This document shows positions 1 through 7,324 of a DNA stretch of 12,155 nucleotides, one piece after another. This DNA is from Streptococcus mitis. Its GTDB lineage: Bacteria; Bacillota; Bacilli; Lactobacillales; Streptococcaceae. The stretch lies in assembly GCA_018364455.1 (NCBI GenBank), contig JAGZLW010000053.1, positions 1 through 12,155 of the forward strand, given 5' to 3'. Made by a program: the position numbers and the translations under genes. The notes under the pieces are model-generated. The model made no database searches and was not told the DNA's origin. It saw nothing but the letters and a program-made list of their open reading frames with translations. Position 1 is the stretch's first letter, and the number at the start of each line of letters is the position of its first letter.

Positions 1-4
1 ACAC

Positions 5-2656
5 ATGTCTAAAGAACTTTCACCTAAATACAATCCAGCCGAGGTTGAGGCTGGTCGTTACCAAAAATGGCTTGATGCCGATGTTTTCAAGCCTTCAGGA
101 GATCAAAAGGCTAAGCCTTATTCAATCGTGATTCCACCGCCAAACGTGACTGGTAAACTTCACCTTGGTCACGCTTGGGATACGACTTTACAGGATATCA
201 TCATCCGTCAGAAACGCATGCAAGGTTTTGATACGCTTTGGCTTCCAGGTATGGACCACGCGGGGATTGCCACTCAGGCTAAGGTTGAGGAGCGCTTGCG
301 TGGAGAGGGCATTACACGTTATGACCTCGGACGTGAATCTTTCTTGACGAAGGTCTGGGAATGGAAAGACGAATATGCCACTACCATCAAGGAACAATGG
401 GGCAAGATGGGGCTCTCTGTAGACTATTCTCGTGAGCGTTTCACTCTTGATGAAGGTTTGTCAAAAGCCGTTCGCAAGGTCTTTGTAGATCTTTACAAGA
501 AAGGCTGGATCTACCGTGGTGAGTTTATCATCAACTGGGACCCAGCAGCTCGCACAGCCCTTTCTGATATCGAGGTTATCCATAAGGATGTCGAAGGAGC
601 CTTCTATCACATGAACTATATGCTAGAAGACGGCTCACGCGCCCTTGAAGTTGCTACAACTCGTCCTGAGACTATGTTTGGGGACGTTGCGGTTGCGGTC
701 AATCCAGAAGACCCACGCTACAAGGACTTGATCGGTAAAAACGTCATCCTTCCAATCGCTAATAAATTAATCCCAATCGTTGGGGATGAGCATGCTGATC
801 CTGAGTTTGGTACAGGTGTTGTAAAAATCACGCCTGCCCACGATCCAAACGACTTCTTGGTTGGTCAACGCCACAACTTGACACAAGTCAACGTCATGAA
901 CGACGACGGAACTATGAACGAGCTTGCCTTCGAATTTGCAGGCATGGACCGTTTTGAAGCTCGTAAGGCAGTCGTTGCCAAGTTGGAAGAAATAGGTGCC
1001 CTTGTTAAAATCGAAAAACGTGTTCACAGTGTTGGTCACTCAGAACGTACTGGTGTAGTAGTTGAACCACGCTTGTCAACGCAATGGTTCGTCAAGATGG
1101 ACCAATTGGCGAAAAATGCTATTGCCAACCAAGACACAGAGGACAAGGTAGAATTCTACCCACCTCGTTTCAACGATACCTTCCTCCAATGGATGGAAAA
1201 TGTTCACGACTGGGTAATCTCTCGTCAGCTTTGGTGGGGTCACCAAATCCCAGCTTGGTACAATGCTGAGGGTGAAATGTATGTCGGCGAAGAAGCTCCA
1301 GAAGGTGACGGATGGACTCAGGACGAAGATGTCTTGGATACTTGGTTCAGTTCTGCCCTTTGGCCATTCTCAACTATGGGCTGGCCTGATGTCGACTCAG
1401 AAGACTTTAAACGTTACTTCCCAACTTCAACCTTGGTAACAGGTTACGACATCATCTTCTTCTGGGTATCTCGTATGATCTTCCAATCATTGGAATTCAC
1501 TGGTCGTCAGCCATTCCAAAACGTCCTTATCCACGGTCTCATCCGTGACGAGCAAGGACGCAAGATGTCTAAGTCACTCGGAAACGGGATTGATCCGATG
1601 GATGTCATCGAGAAATACGGTGCCGATGCTCTTCGTTGGTTCCTTTCAAACGGTTCTGCACCAGGTCAAGACGTGCGCTTCTCTTACGAGAAAATGGATG
1701 CTTCATGGAACTTCATTAACAAGATTTGGAACATCTCTCGCTACATCCTCATGAACAATGAAGGCTTGACCCTTGAGCAAGCAACTGCCAATGTGGAAAA
1801 AGTTGTTAACAAGGAAGCTGGAAATGTCACAGATCGCTGGATTCTCCACAACCTCAATGAAACTATCGGAAAAGCTACTGCCAACTTTGATAAGTTTGAG
1901 TTTGGTGTGGCTGGCCACATCCTCTACAACTTCATCTGGGATGAGTTTGCGGACTGGTATGTTGAGTTGACCAAGGAAGTCCTTTATAGCGACAACGAAG
2001 AAGAGAAAGTTATCACACGCTCTGTTCTCCTTTACACTTTGGACAAGATCCTTCGTCTCCTTCACCCAATCATGCCATTCGTGACAGAGGAAATCTTTGG
2101 ACAAATCTCAGAAGGCTCTATCGTGACAGCAGAATACCCAACTGTCAACCCAGCCTTTGAAGACTTTGCGTCTCACACTGGTGTGGAAAGCCTCAAAGAC
2201 TTGATCCGTGCCGTTCGTAATGCGCGTGCGGAAGTAAACGTAGCTCCAAGCAAACCTATCACCATCCTTGTTAAGACAAGCGATAGCGACTTGGAAGCCT
2301 TCTTTAACAGCAATGTCAACTACATTAAACGCTTCACAAATCCAGAACACTTGGAAATCGCATCAACCATCACTGCACCTGAACTCGCTATGTCAAGCGT
2401 CATCACAGGAGCAGAAATCTACCTGCCACTGGCAGACCTCCTCAATGTCGAAGAAGAACTGGCCCGTCTCGACAAGGAACTTGCTAAATGGCAAAAAGAA
2501 CTGGACATGGTCGGTAAGAAGCTCTCTAACGAACGCTTCGTAGCCAACGCCAAACCAGAAGTCGTCCAAAAAGAACGCGACAAACAAGCCGACTATCAAG
2601 CTAAGTACGACGCGACTGTAGCGCGTATTGATGAGATGAAGAAGTTGGTTAAATAA
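5..2656 (+). CDS. valS: Valyl-tRNA synthetase
   Basis: Cytoplasmic class Ia aminoacyl-tRNA synthetase that charges tRNA-Val with valine in an ATP-dependent reaction and edits mischarged threonine. The 883-residue product has full family length. The HIGH-type signature is HLGH at residues 53-56, preceded by PPPNVTGK, and the KMSKS loop is residues 520-524 (context GRKMSKSLGN). The WWGHQIPAW segment of the catalytic core is present, as is the ATTRPETMFGD segment of the editing (CP1) domain. The last ~70 residues are charged and heptad-like, matching the C-terminal coiled-coil tRNA-binding arm of bacterial ValRS. The ATG lies only four bases into the window, so its ribosome binding site and any upstream T-box leader cannot be seen. 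Base composition is that of a housekeeping gene and contrasts sharply with the AT-rich gene that follows. Identification is secure. Confidence 0.98.
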   Translation: MSKELSPKYNPAEVEAGRYQKWLDADVFKPSGDQKAKPYSIVIPPPNVTGKLHLGHAWDTTLQDIIIRQKRMQGFDTLWLPGMDHAGIATQAKVEERLRGEGITRYDLGRESFLTKVWEWKDEYATTIKEQWGKMGLSVDYSRERFTLDEGLSKAVRKVFVDLYKKGWIYRGEFIINWDPAARTALSDIEVIHKDVEGAFYHMNYMLEDGSRALEVATTRPETMFGDVAVAVNPEDPRYKDLIGKNVILPIANKLIPIVGDEHADPEFGTGVVKITPAHDPNDFLVGQRHNLTQVNVMNDDGTMNELAFEFAGMDRFEARKAVVAKLEEIGALVKIEKRVHSVGHSERTGVVVEPRLSTQWFVKMDQLAKNAIANQDTEDKVEFYPPRFNDTFLQWMENVHDWVISRQLWWGHQIPAWYNAEGEMYVGEEAPEGDGWTQDEDVLDTWFSSALWPFSTMGWPDVDSEDFKRYFPTSTLVTGYDIIFFWVSRMIFQSLEFTGRQPFQNVLIHGLIRDEQGRKMSKSLGNGIDPMDVIEKYGADALRWFLSNGSAPGQDVRFSYEKMDASWNFINKIWNISRYILMNNEGLTLEQATANVEKVVNKEAGNVTDRWILHNLNETIGKATANFDKFEFGVAGHILYNFIWDEFADWYVELTKEVLYSDNEEEKVITRSVLLYTLDKILRLLHPIMPFVTEEIFGQISEGSIVTAEYPTVNPAFEDFASHTGVESLKDLIRAVRNARAEVNVAPSKPITILVKTSDSDLEAFFNSNVNYIKRFTNPEHLEIASTITAPELAMSSVITGAEIYLPLADLLNVEEELARLDKELAKWQKELDMVGKKLSNERFVANAKPEVVQKERDKQADYQAKYDATVARIDEMKKLVK

Positions 2657-2663
2657 ACATAGA

Positions 2664-2688
2664 AACACGGTGATGAGCCGTGTTTTTT
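2664..2688 (+). terminator. Intrinsic terminator of valS
   Basis: A perfect 7-bp stem, AACACGG (2664-2670) with CCGTGTT (2678-2684), closes a 7-nt loop and is followed by a T-run to 2688. It sits 7 bases after the valS stop codon. Its T-tract is directly continuous with the extended -10 element of the next promoter. Confidence 0.88.
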
Positions 2689-2696
2689 GGTATAAT
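2688..2696 (+). promoter_or_regulatory. Extended -10 promoter for the Hachiman-like cassette
   Basis: TGG followed by a consensus TATAAT (2691-2696) is an extended -10 (TGnTATAAT). No convincing -35 hexamer is visible at 17 bp spacing, where the terminator stem lies, which is tolerated for extended -10 promoters. Start of transcription would be near 2703-2704, about 25 bases before the nuclease start codon. Confidence 0.7.
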
Positions 2697-2727
2697 GGAA
2701 AATAAAGTGTTAAAGTAGGTTATTAAA

Positions 2728-3504
2728 TTGTCTATATCAGATATTGAGTTTGAACGTAGTGAGAAGCATTACCGTTACTTAAGACTAGCTATTGAACAGT
2801 TATCTGAAACGGATAAAACTTTTATTAAAGAGAATTTGTTAACGATTATTTCGGGTCGTGAAAGTTCATTATCTTTGAAGGAAGAAGCAAGAGAATTGCT
2901 AAATTATCTTGGAAGAATTGACATTAACAAAAGAAATGGAGCAATAGCGGAATTAGTTGTCATATGTTTATTGAGAACAAAAGGTTTTTCTCAAGAATAT
3001 TGTTTTAGAAATTTAGAGGAAAATTCTGCTAAAAAAGGGTTTGACGGTCTTGTACTTGAGGGTGAAAAATTCTGGTTGTTAGAGAGTAAATCTAGTCAGA
3101 TAGGACATAATAATAGTCATAGAAATACAGTATATAGAGCATACAAAGGATTGGAGAAACAATTATCTGGTGAAAATGAAAAAATCAATAATCCGTGGCG
3201 GAATGCATATAATCATACAAAAATCGCTCAATCACCGAATAGTTTAGTTAAAAGAGTTGCGGAATTATCAACGAATTATACTAACGGAGATTATTTTAAA
3301 ATTGAGGATAATAACGTTATTATAGGATCGACGATTATACCAGATAAGAGAGGGAATCATCATATTAATGAAATTAATTTTGAAGTTTCCACCTTAAATA
3401 ATTTTATAAAAAATCATAAATCAAAAGATGAGATAATTATCGCAATTAATTTACAAACTATTGAAATTTTTTTGGAATACTTAGAGGAAATCATTGATGA
3501 GTAG
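2728..3504 (+). CDS. hamA: PD-(D/E)XK nuclease-like protein, HamA/DUF1837 type
   Basis: Probable nuclease effector of a Hachiman-like anti-phage system, 258 residues. What is seen: an N-terminal helical region (about 1-65), then a nuclease-like core with E75 in a helix (GAIAELVV), D106 in a KGFDGL segment, and E119-S-K121 in the following strand (WLLESKSS). This matches the E / D / ExK order of PD-(D/E)XK enzymes and the 'KGFDxxh...LWLgEsK' pattern I associate with HamA/DUF1837 proteins. The start is a TTG at 2728, preceded by a moderate Shine-Dalgarno (AAGTAGGT, 7 bases away); no early in-frame ATG exists. It overlaps the downstream helicase gene by 8 bases, which implies translational coupling and a shared complex. 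It is far richer in AT than valS, suggesting horizontal acquisition. The family assignment rests on motif reading and on the helicase neighbour, not on an alignment; an AbpA-like protein is the nearest alternative. Confidence 0.68.
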   Translation: MSISDIEFERSEKHYRYLRLAIEQLSETDKTFIKENLLTIISGRESSLSLKEEARELLNYLGRIDINKRNGAIAELVVICLLRTKGFSQEYCFRNLEENSAKKGFDGLVLEGEKFWLLESKSSQIGHNNSHRNTVYRAYKGLEKQLSGENEKINNPWRNAYNHTKIAQSPNSLVKRVAELSTNYTNGDYFKIEDNNVIIGSTIIPDKRGNHHINEINFEVSTLNNFIKNHKSKDEIIIAINLQTIEIFLEYLEEIIDE

Positions 3505-4906
3505 CGATGGGAAAAGCACATTGACAACACTCTCTAAAAGAGAAGAGATTGTAAATATTATCTTAGAATTATTGTTTATAAAAGAAAAATTAACTAATCG
3601 AGACGCAGAATATTTATTCGCAATATCATTGTTATTTATTGAAGAATTTGAAAAAAATAGATCCAGAAGTTATTATATAGAATTTGCGTATTCAATTATT
3701 GTTAGAACATGTTTTAAAATCAATGACTACAGAGCTCTATATGATTTTTCAGTTAATTTTGGTTATTATCCAATTGCACGAAAACTTTTAAGAAGTGGTT
3801 TGGTAGATGAAGGAATATTGAATTATTTTCTTTCGGATTTAAAACTTGCTCAATTCTCAAACGGTGATAAAATAAACACGCTTGAACAGGACAAAGTATC
3901 TAAGGAAATCATTGCTTCAGAAAATAAAAAATTTGCTTTTGTTGCTCCAACATCATATGGAAAAAGCGAAATAATTTATCAACATATTTTAGAAAACAAT
4001 GAGTTGGACAATATTGGAATTATAGTACCTACTAAAGCGTTGATTGACCAAGTATTCCGAGAAGCAAAAAAGTTAGGAGAATTAAATAGAAAAATTATAA
4101 CTCATGAACAGAATTATAATGATTCGGATCGACGAGTACTTGCGATTGTTACACAGGAGAGAGCGTTGCGATTAATTGAACAACACTTAATATTCGATTC
4201 TCTCTATATCGACGAAGCGCATGAACTGTTTAACTTTGATTTCGGTTTGAAACATGCAAATAGAAGCCTGTTGTTAGCAAGATTGCTTAAACTCAACAAG
4301 AAACTAAATCCCGAACTAAATATATACTATTTTTCACCTCTAATTCAAAATGTTAATAATTTATTGTTAAAAAATGAAGAAGGGCATGTAGAGCAATATA
4401 AAATTAACAATAATTTAAAGGTTTTAGATATAAGATATGTTAGTAATGCCAATGAACAGTTTGTCTTCGAGCAATATTTGGGTTCCTTTTTTAAATTATC
4501 TAATACGGAAAATAATTTAAAATATATTGTTAACTGTAGTAAAAATTATAAAAAAAATTTACATTATTTATACAGGCCTATTTATATAGAACATTATGCT
4601 GAGGAATTATGTGACCAATTACCTGAGTATGATGAATTACCACAATCACTCGCTAATTTAATTGAAGAATTGAAGGATATAGTTCATCCTAAATTTAAGC
4701 TAATTGAATTTCTATCAAAAGGAATTCTATATCTACATGGTAGACTACCAAATAATATAAGGAATTATCTTCTGAAATGTTTTAGAGATGATGCTTCAAT
4801 TAAACATTTAATTGCCAATTCAGTTATTCTCGCTGGTATGAATATGCCTATTGACTCTTTATTCTTTATTTCAGGTTTTTCGGCTACTAATAAACTTAGT
4901 TGGTAG
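3497..4906 (+). CDS. HamB-like helicase, N-terminal fragment (motifs I-V)
   Basis: 469 residues counted from ATG 3497. An in-frame TTG at 3494 is possible, but the ATG has AGAGGAAA at 3483-3490 at good spacing. After a ~140-residue helical N-terminal region comes Walker A, APTSYGKS (150-157); then a motif Ia-like IIVPTKALIDQ (about 175-185), a VTQERAL segment, Walker B DEAH (239-242), a motif III-like YFSPL, and near the end a motif V-like AGMNMPIDSLFFISG. The frame stops shortly afterwards, at TGG TAG. The fragment overlaps the upstream nuclease gene by 8 bases, so the two are co-translated. Without motif VI it should be unable to hydrolyse ATP productively, though it could still bind a partner. 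The SF2 helicase call is firm; the HamB label is inferred from the paired nuclease and the overall layout. Confidence 0.8.
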   Translation: MSSDGKSTLTTLSKREEIVNIILELLFIKEKLTNRDAEYLFAISLLFIEEFEKNRSRSYYIEFAYSIIVRTCFKINDYRALYDFSVNFGYYPIARKLLRSGLVDEGILNYFLSDLKLAQFSNGDKINTLEQDKVSKEIIASENKKFAFVAPTSYGKSEIIYQHILENNELDNIGIIVPTKALIDQVFREAKKLGELNRKIITHEQNYNDSDRRVLAIVTQERALRLIEQHLIFDSLYIDEAHELFNFDFGLKHANRSLLLARLLKLNKKLNPELNIYYFSPLIQNVNNLLLKNEEGHVEQYKINNNLKVLDIRYVSNANEQFVFEQYLGSFFKLSNTENNLKYIVNCSKNYKKNLHYLYRPIYIEHYAEELCDQLPEYDELPQSLANLIEELKDIVHPKFKLIEFLSKGILYLHGRLPNNIRNYLLKCFRDDASIKHLIANSVILAGMNMPIDSLFFISGFSATNKLSW

Positions 4907-5987
4907 AGTCAATAGATTGAATGAGATTTTTTCAAATAATGGTGAACTAAACAAGATCTTAGTTCCTGTACACTTTGTGGAACTTGATAGCTATCCTCAA
5001 AATAGAAATGGTCAGTTAAAGAAAACAGTTGAATCTTTACGAAGTAATATTAAGGATTCTGTAAAAAATCCACTATTAGAGAATTCTGTAGTAAATAAAT
5101 CTAATTTAGATAATTCCGAGAAAATTTTAGCTTTAGAAAGTAATATAGTTAATGATTTTGATAATCCTAGTTTTATTTCTCGTCTCACGAGATCTGGAGC
5201 TCAGCAACTATTAAACTATACGGAGTTAGGTTTAATAAAATTAGAGAAAATTATACAAGAGACAGAGATTATCCATAATGCTGATAATGTCTACAAAGAA
5301 ATTTTGCTTAAAGTTAAGGAAGTCTTTTTTGATAATTTTGTTAATGAAGGTGCCGATAGAGCTATAGACTATAGGTATTTTTATCCGAATAACAACGTCA
5401 AACGTTTGCGGTTTGAACCTACAATTAATTATTATTCAGTTTTTATTCCAAGTTCCTACTCCTCTCTAAAGGATAGAGTAAATAATTTAGTATCATATTG
5501 GGAAGATATTTTAAGTTCTTCTTCGGATCATAATAAAAATTTCATGCAATATGTTGGTAGTCAATTTGGAGAAAAGGCATATCAGTCGGATGATTATAAT
5601 GATTCCAGGGCAAAAGTCTATATAGATTTAAATGACTATAAAACTAGAGAATATGATATGTATAACATCGCCATTATTAAACTCCAAACCGATGATGAAT
5701 TTGTAGATTTTGAAATTGGTTTATTAGTAAATTCATTAAGAGAATTTAATATTATCTCAGATGATTTGTATAATTTGTTTATGTTTGGAACAAATGATAT
5801 AAAAGAGTTACAAATTTCGCAACTAGGATTAAGTAAAAATCTATATAATACACTAAAAAAGGATAACCAAATTCAAAACATAGAGTTTGATGATTTTCAT
5901 AATCCAAGAGCAAATCATCATTTAAGAGAGTACATACTTTCTAAGCAAGGAATTGAAAAATTTGAATTAGAACAATATTTTTTATAA
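4851..5987 (+). CDS. HamB-like helicase, C-terminal fragment (motif VI onward)
   Basis: Out-of-frame continuation of the helicase. The frame is open from a TTG at 4851, but there is no ribosome binding site there, and the first ~12 residues are an out-of-frame reading of the upstream motif V region. Native-looking sequence begins at LINLVGRVNRL (from 4887), which fits SF2 motif VI (NLxGRxxR) with its arginine finger. About 360 residues follow, mostly hydrophilic and Asn/Lys/Asp-rich, with helix-like segments and no recognised motif. A weak in-frame TTG at 4917 could in theory reinitiate after the TAG at 4904, but no Shine-Dalgarno supports it. It is best regarded as the untranslated 3' half of the broken helicase gene rather than an independent protein. 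Confidence 0.6.
   Translation: MTLYSLFQVFRLLINLVGRVNRLNEIFSNNGELNKILVPVHFVELDSYPQNRNGQLKKTVESLRSNIKDSVKNPLLENSVVNKSNLDNSEKILALESNIVNDFDNPSFISRLTRSGAQQLLNYTELGLIKLEKIIQETEIIHNADNVYKEILLKVKEVFFDNFVNEGADRAIDYRYFYPNNNVKRLRFEPTINYYSVFIPSSYSSLKDRVNNLVSYWEDILSSSSDHNKNFMQYVGSQFGEKAYQSDDYNDSRAKVYIDLNDYKTREYDMYNIAIIKLQTDDEFVDFEIGLLVNSLREFNIISDDLYNLFMFGTNDIKELQISQLGLSKNLYNTLKKDNQIQNIEFDDFHNPRANHHLREYILSKQGIEKFELEQYFL
4887..4903 (+). other. Frameshift junction: 17-mer plausible in two frames
   Basis: CTAATAAACTTAGTTGG reads as (A)TNKLSW in the frame of the upstream helicase fragment and as LINLVG in the frame of the downstream fragment. Both readings look like native family sequence: the linker after motif V and the start of motif VI. 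This would be expected if an intact gene once carried two copies of the 17-mer a few codons apart and one copy plus the spacer was deleted. A run of five T at 4876-4880 just upstream is an alternative site for the indel. Confidence 0.55.
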
Positions 5988-5989
5988 AC

Positions 5990-6010
5990 TATATAGAGCT
6001 ATATATCTTT
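5990..6010 (+). terminator. Weak AT-rich hairpin after the helicase gene
   Basis: TATATA (5990-5995), a GAGC loop and TATATA (6000-6005) are followed by TCTTTTATTTTA. The stem contains only A-T pairs, so termination would be leaky at best. No clear promoter for the methyltransferase is visible in this 46-base gap, so read-through may supply its transcription. Confidence 0.3.
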
Positions 6011-6033
6011 TATTTTAGAAAGCAGGTTACTAC

Positions 6034-7254
6034 ATGACAAATTCTGTAAGTTCGAACCGATCTGAGAAGTACAACATTGCAGCCTTCTTCTCAGGTGTTG
6101 GGGGAATTGAGTTGGGATTTGAACAGACCAACGAGTTCAGAGTGGTGTATGCCAATGAATTTGATAAGTATGCGCGTCAGACTTATCAATTAAACCATCC
6201 AGATACCTATTTGGATGGTCGAGATATTCACGATGTTCAGCCGGAAGATATCCCAGCTGAGCGCGTAGATGTGATTATGGGAGGTTTCCCTTGTCAAGCC
6301 TTTAGTATTGCGGGTTATCGCAAGGGTTTTGATGACTATCGTGGCGATCTTTTCTTTGAGTTGCTTCGCATGATTGAGGGATGTAAACCTCGTGCTATCT
6401 TCATCGAAAACGTCAAGAACATGGTCGGCCATGACCATGGCAATACTTTCAAGGTTATTCGTGAAGCCTTGACCGAGAACAACTACTTTATCAAGTGGAA
6501 GGTTCTCAACGGAAAAGACTATGGAAATATCCCACAAAACCGTGAAAGGATCTACATTGTTGGTTTTGATAGCAAGGAAGCTTATGACTTGTTTGAATTC
6601 CCAGAGGAAATCAAGCTGACTACGAGTCTTCAGGATGTGATTAACTTCGGCGATCAACTAGACGAGGTCTACTACTACCGTGAAGGCAAGCAGAATTTCT
6701 ACGACCAGTTGAAATTTGAAGTCACTAGTCAAGATACGGTTTACCAGTGGCGCCGTCAGTATGTCCGTGAAAATAAAAACGGTGTTGTCCCAACCCTAAC
6801 AGCAAATATGGGAACAGGTGGACATAATGTTCCATTGATTCTGACAGATAGTGGCGAGATTCGTAAGTTAACTCCCAAAGAAACCTTTAATGTTCAAGGA
6901 TATCCTAAATCCTTTAAAATCCCAGAAGGGGTTTCAAATGGTCAGCTATACAAGCAGGCTGGAAACAGTGTTGTTGTACCCGTGATTAAACGCATAGCGG
7001 AAAATGTGGCCAAGGCCTTGAATGACAGCCAAGGGCAATCTCAACTGGAACGCTCAGCAAAATTTGCCATTATCTACACTAAGATGAATGGACAGTTTGA
7101 GGGCCAGTCTTATGTGAAAGACTTTGTAGATAGCTATGAACAGGCTCTTGAGAAAATCAAGTCTTATGACGATGGTCTAGCTGTTCTGTCTGGTGAAGAT
7201 TACTTAAAATTGGTAAAAAAACGAGGAAATCTCGAATTTTACAGTATTAATTAA
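6034..7254 (+). CDS. C5-cytosine DNA methyltransferase (Type II R-M)
   Basis: Transfers a methyl group from S-adenosylmethionine to carbon 5 of cytosine in a specific site, protecting host DNA from the partner restriction enzyme. Motifs in order: motif I FFSGVGG (18-24); motif IV GFPCQAFS with catalytic C87; motif VI ENV (125-127); motif VIII QNRERIYIV (168-176); a target-recognition region at about 180-275; motif IX KLTPKETFNVQGYP (278-291); motif X KQAGNSVVVP (307-316). All key residues are present. The 406-residue protein has a tail of about 75 residues after the last catalytic helix, without a recognised motif. The ATG at 6034 follows a modest ribosome binding site (AGCAGG). It precedes the probable endonuclease gene by 70 bases, a methylase-first order. 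The recognition site cannot be read from the sequence. Base composition resembles the housekeeping genes, unlike the cassette just upstream. Confidence 0.95.
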   Translation: MTNSVSSNRSEKYNIAAFFSGVGGIELGFEQTNEFRVVYANEFDKYARQTYQLNHPDTYLDGRDIHDVQPEDIPAERVDVIMGGFPCQAFSIAGYRKGFDDYRGDLFFELLRMIEGCKPRAIFIENVKNMVGHDHGNTFKVIREALTENNYFIKWKVLNGKDYGNIPQNRERIYIVGFDSKEAYDLFEFPEEIKLTTSLQDVINFGDQLDEVYYYREGKQNFYDQLKFEVTSQDTVYQWRRQYVRENKNGVVPTLTANMGTGGHNVPLILTDSGEIRKLTPKETFNVQGYPKSFKIPEGVSNGQLYKQAGNSVVVPVIKRIAENVAKALNDSQGQSQLERSAKFAIIYTKMNGQFEGQSYVKDFVDSYEQALEKIKSYDDGLAVLSGEDYLKLVKKRGNLEFYSIN

Positions 7255-7263
7255 CGAATATAT

Positions 7264-7294
7264 AAGAGGGTTAGTGAAAAACTAATCTTCTTTT
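7264..7294 (+). terminator. Intrinsic terminator between methylase and endonuclease genes
   Basis: A 12-bp stem (7264-7275 with 7281-7292, two G-U wobbles) closes a GAAAA loop and ends in a short T-run (7291-7294). It would reduce read-through from the methyltransferase gene into the endonuclease gene. The tail merges with the next promoter. Confidence 0.65.
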
Positions 7295-7302
7295 GATATA
7301 CT
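7294..7302 (+). promoter_or_regulatory. Extended -10 promoter for the endonuclease gene
   Basis: TGA followed by TATACT (7297-7302) forms an extended -10 element immediately after the terminator T-run, about 20 bases before the start codon of the endonuclease gene. No good -35 hexamer is seen. It suggests that the endonuclease is expressed separately from the methylase. Confidence 0.6.
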
Positions 7303-7324
7303 GAAAATAGAAAAGAGGGTGCTT

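Larger units (their letters stand above)
3497..5987 (+). pseudogene. hamB: HamB-type SF2 helicase gene, split by a frameshift
   Basis: Read as one gene with a frame change near 4887-4906, this region encodes about 830 residues, a plausible length for a HamB-type helicase. In known Hachiman systems HamB is the DNA-sensing helicase that controls the HamA nuclease. The 5' part (3497-4906) holds helicase motifs I to V; the 3' part holds motif VI and the C-terminal region. As sequenced, TAG at 4904-4906 ends translation before the motif VI arginines, so a normal ATPase cannot be made unless the frame is restored. The required change is +1 (equivalently -2), meaning a loss of 3n+2 or a gain of 3n+1 bases relative to the intact gene. 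Codon use and AT-richness are the same on both sides, and the 3' half has no other stop codons, so the lesion looks recent, or is an assembly error. Confidence 0.72.

Noticed and set aside
4851..4853. TTG at 4851 as the start of an independent gene
   Set aside because: No ribosome binding site, and its first residues lie inside the overlapping upstream helicase motif V region in another frame.
4893..4904. CTT AGT T at the helicase break resembles the yeast Ty1 +1 frameshift heptamer, and a +1 slip there would join the two frames
   Set aside because: AGT is not a rare pause codon, no bacterial stimulatory signal (internal Shine-Dalgarno at the right spacing, or stop codon next to the slip) is seen, and the joined product would lack residues the two flanking halves suggest. 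A simple deletion explains it better.
5960..5995. Possible promoter for the methyltransferase at the end of the helicase gene (TTAGAA, 17 bp, TATATA)
   Set aside because: The -35 matches only three of six positions and AT-rich DNA gives many such matches by chance; not strong enough to annotate.
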